The notes under the pieces were generated by a model, which searched no databases, was not told where the DNA came from, and saw nothing but the letters and a program-made list of their open reading frames with translations. Below are positions 51,268 to 64,000 of a DNA stretch of 64,000 nt, piece after piece (the stretch's first letter is position 1; every line of letters starts with the position of its first letter). Source of the DNA: Benincasa hispida (taxonomy: Eukaryota; Streptophyta; Magnoliopsida; Cucurbitales; Cucurbitaceae); NCBI RefSeq assembly GCF_009727055.1, contig NC_052349.1, positions 32,651,794-32,715,793 on the forward strand, in the 5' to 3' direction. The translations under genes were made by a program, and so were the position numbers.

Positions 51268-53260
51268 TGTTGGATTTTATGTCTTAAAACTCGTAGTTTG
51301 TAATATCATATTCTTGTTCAATAAAGCTATTATTGAAAATATTTTGTACATTTAAATTCTATATTCATGAAACCAATAAACTAAGGATCCAAGGCTATTA
51401 AGTTTAATTTTGAACTTTATGTAGTTGTAGTGACATAAATGTGGATTAAGTTCAAATATATAGCCAAAATGGTCTATAGTATGTGAATAAGGTTGGGTGC
51501 CTTATTCTGGAGACACTATGGATGCGGCCCATTTTGTAGTTAGTACAAACGATGTGATCCTAAACCGTTCATGTGGAGACATGAAAATGGGGACATCCTA
51601 TGTAAATGGTTTACATAAGACTGAACCATGAAATAGTCACTTTTTACGTTCTAAAACATCGTTTAATGTATAAAACTTACTATTTCATTAATTGATGACC
51701 TAGGTAACTTAATCTTAATCCTGAGCTAACTATGAACTCCTGTTTATTCGGAATTATCCTTAGATCTGCATAGGTGAAGGCAGCTCATTATCACTGGCTC
51801 AATAAGCCTCCCATTCAGGGGTAAGATCAAGTGGATAGCTGAGAAGATAGGGTTCAAGATGAAATTCATTCCTACCTGTTATAGGGATAGTAGATGGTTG
51901 CTCCCTTTAGTACTGAATCCAGGTCTTGAACAAGGAGCCCTACCCTCTCCTTGGCCCAAGAAGGATTCGGTTTATAGGTTGGACCTTAAACCAATTGTTC
52001 ATTAGAGGATCAGTGGATCTTAAGAAGTAAGATGTAGTCTCGGGGGTAAAACGGTTTTTATGACCCAGCCAAGATTACAAAAAACCTGTAAAGGATTAGC
52101 TTACTAATGATGGTTATATCATATGAACACAAATATATCTATAGTGAGGGGAGTGCAACTACGGGATTATAGTGGAATGACCCGTGAGTTAACGAATGTT
52201 GATTAGCTCCATCTAAAGAGTTTGACCAACTAATCTCTAATTGTTGGAGCCCATGATCTATAGGTCCATTAGGTTCCTCTACTAGCTCATATGGAATAAA
52301 CTCAGAACAAAGATACAGAGGTACCGACAAAGATGCCTATAACCAGACAAAGAAAGAGAAACCGACAAGTATATGTGATATAGAGGTCGGTTTTTCAGTT
52401 TAGAGATACAACTTTAATATTTAAATGTGATTTAAATATCAAGAATATGAATACGTTCATATTCGGAAGCTCGAAAATAATGGAAATGGTCAAAGATGTA
52501 AAAAGTCAAAGAGGTGACTTTTGACTTTGAAAAGTCAAACTTTGATCGACTTTATATTCAAATGTGATTTGAATTTCGAGAAAATGAATGCGTATTCATG
52601 CTCGGGAGGTCAAAATTAGTCAACACGGAAAAATCATAAAAAGTCAAAATGTTGACTTTTCGGTCAAAGTTTGACTTTGACAAAATGACCATTTTGCCCT
52701 TTGACTAAAGTTAGTGGAAAAATCCAAAATTTTGTTGGATAATTCCACTAACAAGATAGTGGCCTATGTGTTGGCTTATAGTGGAGACATCAAGCCCACT
52801 TAGATAGTGAATTTTGAGGTGTTGGGTTTTTATAAGTTTGTTTCATGCAATTTTTGCATGGCTTTTTTCTATAAATTTGAGCTTTCAAATTGGATAAAGG
52901 ACTTCTTGACATTTTTCCAAAATTGGTTTCTAAATTTGGGCTGGAAAAGATCACTATTTTTTAGAAAAATTCAAAACCCAAACCCAACCCAAAAATCCAT
53001 CTTCTTCTATTTCCATCTCTTTCTCTCTCTCGGATTCTTCATCCATCGGGTCCCACAATCCGGTTCTGAGTCCAGAGGATAGTAGGTCAGCTCTAGTGGT
53101 TGTTTGGTTTGTGTTCGAGCAGAGATAGAAGAGTTTCGAGAGCTTCAAAGGTAATATTTCAAAAAAATCCTAATTAATTAATTTAGGGTTGTATGTTTAA
53201 TTTGTGTAATTAGAGTAAAATTGATCCTCATTTCAGCTGCGCATGCTTATTTTTCCTTCA
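51268..53260 (+). repeat. Solo LTR nested inside the LTR at 50172-54499
   Basis: It starts TGTTGGATTTTATGTCTTAA and ends ATTTTTCCTTCA (1993 bases). Flanks CTTTT (51263-51267) and CTTTC (53261-53265) fit a 5-bp duplication with one change. The host LTR sequence picks up again on both sides, as seen by comparison with the copy at 48.96-49.07 kb. Confidence 0.82.
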
Positions 53261-54499
53261 CTTTCCTCCTTTACTTGATATAAATCATATTTATATCAAT
53301 TTCCTTCAATTAATGTATCTCATACATCATATATAATTGTACCAGTTTAATCATATCATATATAATCAAGCTCCCTCTTGTCAATCTGAACACTTCAAAC
53401 TGACCCAAAAACTGATTCTCAACTTAATCCATTGAGCTACCAAGGGGACCTTATGGACCTGTAGCTTGAAGATCCAACGGTACGTGAATAGCTGACTAAA
53501 CTCTTTAGTCATGAGATCCACCATTTGTTAACTGTCGGACACTCTGCTAAAGACCGACAGCTGCACTCTTCTCACTATGGATATATTTCTGTGTCCATCG
53601 GATATAACTAGTCAACAATACGATAACCCTTCACAGATACTCGTAAGTATAGCTGGGCCAATTTATCATTTTGCCCCTGTAATTACATCTAACCCCTTAA
53701 GTACCACTGATCCCTCTAATGAATAGTATATCATAGTCCTACTATAAGTGGACACCTCTCGGGCCATGAAAATGTGTGTGGTGCCATATCGTTCAAGCCT
53801 CGGAATCAGTCCTTAAAGGAGCAATCTATCTACTTACCTCTACTTCGGAGAATGAGTGAATTCCATCTTGTGTACCTGAGTTCCCAGCTCTCCAATCAAA
53901 CGAATCCCCAAAGTGGTAGGTTTGAGTTGGCAATCTGGCCATTCCTACCCATGCAAATCAAAGAACCGCCCTCAAAGGTAGAAGTTCCCAACTCACTCAG
54001 GATTAAGGTCATGTTACCTATTGTCATCCTAGTGAAGTGAAGTCTCTATCATGAACAGCGTTATATAACGATACTAAACACTTCGTTGTCTGGTCTTATG
54101 CAAACTCCTTTGTATAGGACACCCCCACTCGCATGCCTCTACATGAATGATCAGGATCAGACCATTTATAGCACGTCACAACATTTGTAACTATTTACAA
54201 AGCGGGCCGTATTCATAGTGTCACCAGGATAAGGTTTCCCTCCTATATCTATATACTATAGACCATTTAGGTTATCACTTAAGACATGATCCACTTGTAT
54301 GTCTCCACATACATGCTTAAGTTACAACGACAACCAGGGATCTTAGTTTATTGATTTGTGGTAAATGCAGATAAAACATCTCATGTTTCATAGACAATAG
54401 TGAATAAAATATTTCATATTATTACATCACAAGCATTTGTTCATACAGGTGTTTATAAACTACTGGATCCTACGAGAGTTTAGGGCATAAACCCCAACA

Positions 54500-54512
54500 A
54501 TCTCCCACTTGT
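54500..54512 (-). promoter_or_regulatory. Polypurine tract of the minus-strand copia
   Basis: The minus strand reads GACAAGTGGGAGATTG directly before the LTR start TGTTGGGG (overlapping TG). This marks the LTR as the 3' LTR of the element to its right. Confidence 0.75.
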
Positions 54513-54599
54513 CCTAAAGCGAGTGGGTGTACAAGACAACAACAAGTACAAAACAATAAACTAGGGCACTAAGGCCCAGTACAAAAATTTCCCACTTGC

Positions 54600-57500
54600 C
54601 CTAGTTCAGCCGTGGGCGGTCTTGTAGACCCATGCTCTGAAGGTGACCTTAAAAAACTATAGCCGTGAAAGCCTTAGTAAACGAGTCAGCAACGTTGTAC
54701 TCCGAAGCGATCTTCATGACAACCACTTCCCCTCGATGCACTATCTCGCGGATGAGATGATACTTTTGCTCTATATGTTTGTCGCGCTTGTGACTCCTAG
54801 GCTCCATGGAGTTCGCCACAACACCACTATTATCACAATAGAGGGTGATCGGCCTAGACATGTCTGGAACAACTTCCAGATTAGTCTGGAACTTCTTGAG
54901 CCAAACAGCCTCCTTAGCAGCTTCACAAGCCGCTACATACTCGGCCTCCATTGTGGAGTCGGCGATGCAACCCTGCTTAATGCTTCGTTATGCTATAGCT
55001 TCTCCATTAATTGAACACTGAACCTGAAATGAATTTCCGAGAATCCTTATCAGTCTGAAAGTTAGAGTCCGTGTATCCAGTAAGGATCAAATCCTTAGAT
55101 CCATACACGAGCATGTAGTCCCTCGTTCTTCGAAGATACTTGAGGATGTTCTTGACTGCGGTCCAGTGACCCTGTCCTAGATTAAACTGATATCTACTAA
55201 CTATCCCCACATCGTAGCAGATGTCCAGTCTAGTAAACAACATTGCATACATCAAACTGCCAACGACAGATGCATAGGGGACCCGTCTCATCTCCTCAAC
55301 CTCTTGAGGTGTCTTAGGATACATTTCCTTAGACAATGTAACTTCATGCCCAAAAGGCAGTAGACCCCTTCTGGAGTTCTGCATCGAGTACTTAAATAAC
55401 ATTTTGTCAATGTACAATGCCTGAGACAATGTTAGCACTCTGTTCTCCCGATCCCGAAAGATCTGAATACCAAGAACAAACTGAGCCTCTTCCAAATCTT
55501 TCGTTTGAAATTGGGTCACTAGCCAGTTCTTAACTGATGTCAGTAGACCTACATCATTCCCAATGAGTAAGATATTGTCTAAATACAATACTAGGAAAAC
55601 TACTGGACTGTTGATGATTTTCTTGTAGACACATTTAACGTTTTGGTCAAAGCCATATGATTTGATCACAATATTAAACCGAATGTTCCAAGATCGAGTC
55701 GCCTGTTTCAGCCCATAAATGAACCGATTCAATTTGCAAATCTTTTGCTCTTGACCTTGGGCTATGAATCCCTCGAGTTGCACCATACAAATGGTCTCCT
55801 CAAGATTACCATTTAGAAAGGTAGTCTTGACGTCCATTTGTCATATCTCATAGTCATAATATGAGGCAATAGATAGGAGGATGCGGATAGACTTTAACAT
55901 GTCAACAGGCGAGAAAGTCTCCTCATAGTTGACTTCCTCCACCTAGGTATAACCCTTTGCAATAAGTCTAGCCTTGAAGGTTTGCACCTTCCCATCGGCA
56001 CCCCGTTTTCTGTTGTAGATCCATTTATGACCTATAGGTTTTACCCCATCAGGTTGATCTACAAGATCCCATACTAAGTTGAAGTACATCGAATTCATCT
56101 TGAGATCCATGGCTTTGACCTATTCATCCCGGTCAACATCCTTCGTTGCCTTCTGATAAGACAACGGACCCTCAACCTCACTATTGGCTACCATAGCCAG
56201 AATTTCAGTGAAACCCATATAGTGTACAGGTGGGTTCACAACCCTTCCACTACATCGAGATTCCTTCAACTTTTGAGGTGGAAATGACCTACCAGATGAA
56301 CTTCTATAAAAAAATCTTGCTGATGGTGCAGGCCCTTAAACAACTTTTGTTGAAGTTTTAGTAGTTTCGTTGGAAAGTTCATGCAACATGATCTTACTAC
56401 ATCGACCGTGCTCCCTCATATGATCTTTCTCTAGGAAGGTAGCGTTCGTCGACACAAACACTCTATTTTCCTTAGGATCATAAAAGTAACCCCCTCGTGT
56501 ACCTTTGGGGTAGCCTACAAAGTGGCAAAACCTCGAACGTGGTTCCTATTTCTTTGGATTAGCCTCATGCACATGTGTTGGGCAACCTCATATGCAGAAG
56601 TGGTGCAAACTAGCTTTACGCCTGTTCCATAACTCCAAAGGTGTTCTGGTAACACTCTTGAAAGGAACACAATTGAGGATATAAGCTGCAGTCTCTACTA
56701 CAAAACCCCAAAACGAGACCGGTAAGAAAGCGTAACTCATCATTGACCGAACCATGTCCAACAAGGTTCTATTTTTCCTCTTCGCTACACCATTCTACTG
56801 AGGTATACCCGACAATGAAAGTTGGGAAATGATTCTATGTTCTATCATATAGTGCTGGAACTCCGAATCCAAAAACTCTCCACCCCGATTCGATCGAAGT
56901 GTTTTAATCCATCTATCCAATGCATTTTCAACTTCAGACTTGAACTCTCTGAACTTTTCAAAGGATTCAGACTTCCGTTGCATCAAATAAACATAACCAT
57001 ATCGAGAGTAATCATCAGTAAAAGTGATGAAATACTCATAGCCTCCCCTGGCTCGCCCATTCATCGAACCACAAAGGTCTGAATGCACTAACTCTAGAGG
57101 GTCTTTGACTCAATAACCTTTTCTAGTAAAGGATCTTTTAGTCATTTTCTCCTCAAGGCATGACTCACACATAGGTGAAGAATGGACTTCTAAACAAGTT
57201 AGAGGAAAATTCTTTAATCCATTCTTCACCAACCTCTCAATCCTATTGAGATTGATGTGCGCTAATCGAAGGTGCCAAAGTTGGGCATTTTCCTTAGAAG
57301 AAACCTTTTGTCGTTTATTTTGAGTTACGACTGTTTTAAACATCTCTATGTTATGGAGGGAATTTGTTGTTAACAACCCTAGCACATACAAATTTTTTTT
57401 TAGTTTTGCTGAACAAATCTCAACACCATCTTTTAGAATAAACACTTTATTCAATTCAAAGTGAAGAGTATATTTACATTGTATCAGACACTTTACAGAA

Positions 57501-58653
57501 ATTAAGTTTCGCTTGACCTCGGGAACTACATACACATCATTCAAAATGATAATCTTCTTCTGTAAAATCAACTGGAGTCCTTCCACTGCCACAACTAATA
57601 TGACGTGCCCGGTGCCTACTCGCATCGTCATCTCTCTAGCCTCAAGCTGCTGCCAGGATCTAATCCCCTGAAAAGAAAAACAAACATCATTAGTGGCCCT
57701 AGAGTCAATAATCCAGGCAAAATCAACATTCTCCACTAAACAAGTTTCCAAAACTAGTAAATCATATTTACCTTGTTTTGCCTTGGCCTTAAACTTATTC
57801 TTCTCCTTTATCTAGTGAGGATAGTTCTGCTTCAGTGTCCATCTTGGTTGCAATGGAAACACTTTTCTTTGTCAACCGACGCTGGTCGCCTTCCCCGCTA
57901 TACGACAAGCTGTGGGTTAGCACGTGTCTTCCCCTTCCCCTTACCACCCTTATTTTTCTTCCACTTGGAAGTGTTAGAAGTAGAAGATGTAGACTTAGTC
58001 CCTGAGGTTGAACCTCGATGGAACTTCTTTGATGATGAAGCAACATTTTCCTCGCCTACCTTCTTATTCTTACTTTTCAGCAAGGATTGGAATGTCTTCA
58101 ACTCGTTGAGGAGAGTTGTAAGGTACAGTCTACTTTGTTCAGTATAGCATTACTGACAAAGTGCAAGAAGCTATCTGGCAATGAATGCAGAATTATGTTA
58201 ACCTGGCTGCCCTTATCGATGCGTGACCCATTCATCTCCGCTGGACCATCATGTTCAGAACGTGTTCCCGAACAGATGTACCCTCTTCCATTTTGGAGTT
58301 GAAGATGCATTTCAGAGCTTCATGTTTGAGTTGTCCAGACGGTTGTCTAAACATTCCTCGCAGGGGCTCCATGATCTACGTGCTGAGACTATAGGCTCAT
58401 GCTTCTTGGCCAAAATATCGTTAAGACTGGCCAAGATGTAACCTCGAGCCTTTTTGTTTTCCTGTGTCTATCTCTCATAAGCCTCTCGAACATTTTAAGT
58501 GGCGTTCTGAGTCGAAATAGGAGGAGACTTCTCCATAAGGGCGAACCTTAGATCATCGATGATCAAAATTGTAGTTATCGTGTGTTTCCAACTAACATAA
58601 TTCTCGCCAGTTAGTTTATCGGCGCTTAATAGAGCTAATGTGGTTGTAGCCAT
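54600..58653 (-). pseudogene. Ty1/copia gag-pol polyprotein, decayed
   Basis: In order on the minus strand: gag start at 58653 (MATTTLALLSADKLTGENYV); a basic gag tail near 57900-58100; protease at 57110-57751 with WIIDSRATND; the pre-integrase region WHLRLAHINLNRIERL; integrase at 57088-56795 (HSDLCGSMNGRARGG, DDYSRYG); reverse transcriptase at 55837-55007 (MDVKTTFLNGNLEETI, then YLDN); and RNase H at 54951-54649 (MEAEYVAACEAAKEAVW, YNVADSFTKA). Long frames survive, so it is younger than the copy at 1.5-4.9 kb. It is still broken: the protease has DSRA for DSGA, the polymerase has YLDN for YVDD, and several stops separate the domains. Confidence 0.92.
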
Positions 58654-59125
58654 TCTAACGTTGCTAAAAATAGAACAAACTTAATGAGTCTATGCAATAC
58701 TACTTTTAACACCAATTTTAGTTTTAGCAAAATAGTTTTCGTGAACCCTAAGTGAAAAGACATCTATTTCGCATTGATGCTCCATCGAAGTAGGACAAGT
58801 CACCGGTGGGGTAATCAAATGCCCCTTCAATGGGATGAGACATTCTCAATCATTAGGCAGAAACAACTCTTGTAACTGACACTAACAGTCACCATTTTTC
58901 GATCCAAAACTGTTAGCTTTTAATAATTTTGTGTAAGTGTAACCCCTTATTTTCGGCCCTAGAATCCTGCCCTAATGTACCAACTGTAGGGAAAAAGCAG
59001 ATTAGGACAAGAGATTAAAGTGACCTTATCCTAAACAGGAGATTAGATAAAGAGTCGTGCAAAACTGCCATCCTATCGGGGGACACTACAAGGTTGTCTC
59101 GAGGCGATGCACAGAAACGTTATCC
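58654..59125 (-). other. Leader of the minus-strand copia
   Basis: Non-coding sequence upstream of gag. The expected 5' LTR is not reached: at 59126 a hAT end begins. The rest of the copia may lie beyond the hAT, outside the window. Confidence 0.5.
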
Positions 59126-59630
59126 TAGGGGTGTACATGGGCCGAGTTGGAGGAATTTTGTCGACCAACCCAAAATTTCGGGTTGGCTAATAATGAACCC
59201 TATCGGTTCATTTTTTAAGGGAAACTCAACCCAACCTAAAATTTTCGGGTTGGGTTGCCGGTTCTTTTTTTTTTTTTTTTTACTATTTTTTTCGTTACTT
59301 CATTTTCTATTGAACAATTTTTTTTATGGGTCAATAAACCTTCATATTTACAAAAGTGAATTAATTCTAAATATATTACATAAATTAATAAAAATTTAAT
59401 AATAAAAAAACATGTAATCTATGCAAAATCTTAACATTTACATTAAAATACAATCACCATAAATTCAATATAAACTTCAAAAGAAACTTACTCAAATAAT
59501 TCAAATGTTCAAGTTCAAAGTCCATACTCAAAATATTCAAAGTCTACATTCGAAATCATTTAAAATAGAAACAAAAAGTCTAAGTTTAATAATAACTATT
59601 GGCCTATTACATAACACTCCAAGTTCAATA

Positions 59631-61392
59631 TGTAAGAGTATATCAGCATGCAGCGGAAGCAACAAGGATCAATAAACACTCTAATTCATTAATATTGGCA
59701 GTAACTAAAGCATGCTCATCAATCGTAAGAGGGTTTGATGCTATACCTTTGTAGAAATCTTCAAAATCTTGATTCTCAGCTATTATCTTCTCTGAAACTT
59801 GCTGTGAACTACCTCAAGATCTTCTCCACTATTCTCTTGGAGCTTTAGAATGAGTTGTGAGACTCAAGAACAGCTTGAACGAAAGGAAACGGAGAGAAGC
59901 TCACTGCTACAACCCACTTGAAGAACAATTTCTTCAGCCCGAATTTTCTGTAAAAACTCTTTGAATGCATGCCTCATTCTACTCCAATCTTCTTTATTTA
60001 TTGCAGGTCTTTCATGCAAAGAAGATGGTTGCATGAGATGCAGCTCATGCTTGGAGTTATTGAAGCAAAATGAAAATGGGTTTTGTGTGAGCTAGTTGAA
60101 GGCTTAATAGAAAAATCCATATTTCCATTTTGTGTTAATTTTTCCAATTTTTCAATTTTCATCAAATGATTTTAAAAATTAAAAATATTTTTAATTTTGT
60201 AAAATTAATTTTATAATACAATTAATAAATAATTATTTAAATAATTCAATTAATTCTAATTAAATTAATATCAAATATTAAATTAATTTTACACAAATCT
60301 ACCTTCATATATTTAAATCATATTTAAATATAAATTCTCCTATTCCGTTTAATTCTAATTTGAACGTTTCAAATTAACTTATCATGCTACTCTAAAGCTA
60401 ATCCATTTATGAGCTAGTAGGGGATGTCGTGGACCTACAAATCATGGGCTCCAACGATTTGAGATTAATTGGCTAAACTCATTAGCCCGAATTAACCCCC
60501 ATTCGTTAACTAATGGGTCACTCCACTAAAGCCCACAATTGAACTCCCCTCACTGTAGATATATGTTCACTTGATATAACCATGATCAGTAAGTCGATCC
60601 TTCACAGGTTGTTCGTAATCACAGTTGGGCTAAAATCACCGTTTTACCCCTATGAATACATTTCGTTCCTTAAATTTCTACTGACCCTCTAATGAACAAT
60701 TTTGATTCATAATACCTATGAATCAAGTCCTTTCTTTATCATGAGAAGGCGAGACCCTGATTGTTCAAGACCTAGAATCAGTACTTAAGAGAACAACCTA
60801 TATGCTAACCCTAAATCGGGTAGGAGTGAATTCCATCTTGTAGGGCTATGTCCCCAGCTATTCATCCGGTCTTATTCCCAAAGTGGAAGGCTTATTGAGC
60901 AGTGCTGTTGAACTACTCTCACTCACGCAGATCAAAGGATAATCCTGAACAAACAAGAGTTCATAGCTAGATCAAGATTAAGATCGAGTTATCCTAGGTT
61001 ATTTAATAATGAAATAGTCAGTTTTAACAATAAACAGTCGTTATAAAGAAAAGTGACTTTTTTCATGGTTCAGTCTATATGCAAACTCATTGCATAGGAT
61101 GCCCCTACTCACATGTCTCTACATGAATGATCTGTAGATCACATCATTTGTATTACCTACAAAATGGGCCGCATCCAATAGTGTTACCAGGATGAGATAC
61201 CCAATTTCATCCATATACTTATTAGACTATTTAGGCTATATACTATTATTAACTTGATCTTATCTATGTCACTAATTCAGACTATAGCCATGGATATGTT
61301 TATTGGATTTTCATAATAGAATGCAAAATCCACAACTTTATTGATAAATATAATATTTAACATGAAATGCGAGATCTAGGACATTCCCAACA
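59631..61392 (-). repeat. Solo LTR (copia type) inside the hAT element
   Basis: Runs from TGTAAGAGTATATCAGCATG to CATTCCCAACA (1762 bases). Flanks CAATA (59626-59630) and TAATA (61393-61397) match at 4 of 5. Its left end is nearly identical to the LTR end at 247. Confidence 0.82.
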
Positions 61393-61429
61393 TAATAATA
61401 ATCATTTAAAAGCATCATGAGGCATGACG

Positions 61430-63830
61430 AATGACATGAGTGAGTTTTCTTTTTCATCTTTGGTCTTTTCACTTCTCAATGCCTGGAAAAATTACAAATA
61501 CATTAAATCAAGAGGACCATTTATAAGTAATAATAATATTTGATCATATGGTAGTAAAACTTACCATTAAAATCATCATTATGCTCCAAATCCAATTCCT
61601 TATTTCAAAACAATAGAGGATGATAGGTTCTCTACAAAACAAATCATACAAAATTAAATATATTAATTATTTGAGCATAATACATGTTATAAACAGGTTA
61701 GATATGTACAAAAAAAAATTCATTTAATTACCTTACTTAATATTTTCACAAGCCTCTAACTCTTCAAGTTGTGGATGGAGATCTAATAATACTGAGTCGT
61801 CATGAATCCAATTTTGTGTACATATCAAGGCCTCCACTGTTTTTGGAGTCAAAGAACTTCAAAAGGAATCAAGAATCCTCCCTCTTGTACTAAATGCAGA
61901 TTCAGAAGCGATTGTAGATATCGGAACTGCCAAAACATCTCGAACAATTTTTGATAAAATGGGATATTTGTAGCCATTAATTTTTCACCAGTACAATATC
62001 TCAAAATCATCTTTATCTTCTATATCCTTATCAGACAAATAAGAAGTAAAATCATTCTCCATTGCCAATGAACTTTCTTCTTCTCTCAATCTCTTAAAAG
62101 TTATCCACGGATCATCTATGTCTTCATCCACCCCATGATCATCTTCATTTATAATGACAGTCTTTGATTGTTGAGAATCATCGGTACTATAACTACCTCG
62201 AGGTGAAGTGTTATGTGATTTGTAAAAGTCATATAGACGATACAAATATAATTTCACACTCTCAACCATATCCTAAACCACATCACTGTCATAAACATTG
62301 GAAAGACAATAATTCAAGTACTTTAACTTGTACCGAGGATCAATCACCATAGCCACAAACATCAATTTATTCATTTTTCGAGCGAACCCCAATACTTATC
62401 AAACTTTGTCTTCATATTCATAGCCATCATACTTAGAACAGAGTTGGTATTGTTGCTCCATTTGTTTAAAGCAAACTGAATTTTATTAATTTCCTTATAA
62501 CCAACATTAGAAGTCACATATAAAGATCCACTTATCGTTGTGGTGGTTTCATACAACCTAAGTCAACCAATCATATGTACTTGGGGGCCCTAATCTTTTA
62601 TTTCCACGGTCATCTTCCTCGAAGTAATAAAAAAAATTTGAGTCATCTTTCTCCTCCTCTAAAGTTTTAAAAGCTTTCTCAAATTTAATTGCATGTTCAA
62701 GCATTAAATAAGTAGAATTTCATCTAGTTGTCACATCTAAACAAACAAGAGCCTTACACTGATTTTTTTTTTGTTTCTCACAAGCTTTAAATTTTTCCAG
62801 TCTCCTAGGTGATGATCGAACATATCTCACAGCATAACGAACGCTGGCTAGAATCATGCATATCTTTTAGTCCATCATTCACAATAAGACTAATAATGTG
62901 GGCACAACACCTCATGTGTAATAGTTCTCCATCTAAAACAACCGATTTCTAACTTTAAAGTCTTTTCTTAACATAAGAAATAGCCACATCATTAGAAATT
63001 TCATTATCAACGGTGATGGAATTATTTTTTTCAATCCTTCATTCCATCAAACAACTCTCAATCACCTTCCCAATAGTCTCCCCCTTATGATTAGCAACTT
63101 GACAAAAACTCAAAATCTTCTTATGCAAAACTCATTCAGAATCAATAAAATGTGCAGTGATGACCATATAGTTCATATTTTGTAGCGAAGTCCATGTGTC
63201 GGTAGTAAGACAAACTCTTTGAGAGCTTTTAACTAGAAATGATTTCAGCTTTTTTTTCTCCTCAAGATAAAGTTGATATACATCTCTAGCCATTGTGACT
63301 CTCGATAGAACATCAAACTTAGGACACGAAACACTACAAAAGTGTTTAAAACCCTCTGTCTCAACAAATTTGAACGACAACTCATTCATAATTATCATCT
63401 TAACGCATGCTAGTCTACACTTTTGTTGGCTAAACAATGTCATCACAAGATTACTAGCATTGACTCCTTTTCCATCATTTGAAGGTACGAGAATTAGGGT
63501 GGTTTTTCCTTTTTGTTCTTCTTTATATGAGTACTTTTTACATTGATTTCTTAAGTGCTTCCATAAAGTACTAGTTCCACAAGTATTACTATCACATGCG
63601 TAATCTTTACCACAGTAGTTACACTTGCACCTAGCTCCATCATTAGCACTCGCTTCCATTTTTGTGAAATGATCCCACACAGATGAAGTTGGTTTATTTG
63701 GTCTCTTTCAATTGGACTTCGGAGGTAAGGGTGGTATATTTTTAGGAGTTTGGCTAACATTAGGAGGAGAAGGCATTTCATTATTACCGGTTCCACTTGC
63801 ATTACCACTACTGCTGTCTATTTATAAAAT
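61430..63830 (-). pseudogene. hAT transposase with BED zinc finger, inactivated
   Basis: Reading the minus strand: a Ser/Pro-rich start (SSSGNASGTGNNEMPSPPN), then a BED finger with CNYC...H-x4-C (CKCNYCGKDYACDSN, WKHLRNQC) near 63580-63640. The start of the transposase core follows (TTDTWTSLQNMNYMVITAHF, ending in a stop at 63132). Decayed core sequence fills 62.3-63.1 kb, and an acidic stretch lies at 61985-62269. The C-terminal dimerisation region is at 61990-61780 (NGYKYPILSKIVRDVLAVP, ASESAFSTRGRILDSF-stop-SSLTPKTVEAL). A last small exon may lie at 61480-61410 (ALRSEKTKDEKENSL). At least three stops are in frame, including before KRPNKP near 63711. Confidence 0.88.
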
Positions 63831-64000
63831 AAATGAAACTAGTAAACAACTAATTACACCTACCTATACAATTAAAAAAAAAAACACTAGCTTCTAAATT
63901 AACTCAGAATAACTCATGTATAAAGATCAATCACACATAAACAGTATATGTACACAATAAAAATTAAATTATTTTACTCACATGAAGTTTGAAAATGGTG

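Larger units (their letters stand above)
50172..54499 (-). repeat. Copia LTR interrupted by another LTR
   Basis: The minus strand starts TGTTGGGGTTTATGCCCTAA at 54499 and ends ...GTTCCTTCA at 50172. It is split at 51268-53265 by a plus-strand LTR; without that it is about 2.33 kb. A primer binding site lies on one side and a polypurine tract on the other. Confidence 0.8.
59126..64000 (-). mobile_element. hAT element, partial, with nested LTR
   Basis: The left end TAGGGGTGTACATGGGCCGA has the form of hAT terminal repeats. It is followed by GGGTTGG-type words up to 59265. hAT transposase remnants occupy 61.4-63.83 kb on the minus strand. The right end lies beyond the window, so the 8-bp duplication cannot be tested (left candidate CGTTATCC). 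Confidence 0.65.

Noticed and set aside
54643..55014. 123-codon plus-strand frame
   Set aside because: Antisense shadow of the copia RNase H.
57773..58441. Plus-strand frames of 70-124 codons
   Set aside because: They lie antisense to the copia gag and show no protein family features.

Overview
This window is plant nuclear DNA, almost certainly from a eudicot and most likely a cucurbit. The evidence is AT-rich spacer, one intron-containing host gene, and dense, layered transposable elements whose Ty1/copia, Mutator-like and long-terminal-repeat (LTR) sequences resemble families I associate with cucurbit genomes. The family assignment rests on recognition by eye; no search was run. There is no bacterial, organellar or rRNA/tRNA content.

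Only one convincing host gene is present: a minus-strand bZIP-like gene (coding exons 15911-15193, 13537-13462, 13371-13245, 10779-10565; 378 residues) of the At4g06598-like type, with a further intron in its 5' UTR. Everything else is mobile DNA or spacer.

Layout. 1-8.9 kb: tail of an LTR, a decayed plus-strand copia polyprotein, a second LTR, and the 3' end of a different copia with its own LTR. 8.9-10.1 kb: spacer. 10.1-17 kb: the bZIP gene. 17-21.7 kb: spacer with relics. 21.7-30.6 kb: a Mutator-like element (MULE) bounded by an exact 9-bp target duplication. It carries a dead MuDR-type transposase, an acidic second gene and extensive TCTATC/GATAGA repeats, and has an LTR inserted beside its right end. 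A MULE-type MITE follows at 30.7 kb. 32.06-33.97 kb: a solo LTR with a perfect 5-bp duplication. 35.2-40.65 kb: the start of a copia gag, split by a 4.3-kb CACTA element that has captured a piece of a CULLIN1-like gene and about eight exons of a villin gene. 40.65-48.36 kb: a giant repeat-rich, LTR-like region with several tandem arrays, one of them split by another LTR. 48.36-54.5 kb: stacked copia LTRs. 54.5-59.1 kb: a minus-strand copia polyprotein. 59.1-64 kb: a decayed hAT element, itself split by an LTR, running off the window.

The main biological points are the CACTA element with its two host-gene fragments, the nested insertions that can be ordered in time from target duplications, the unusual repeat structure of the MULE, and a bZIP gene that appears to lack the invariant DNA-contacting asparagine.
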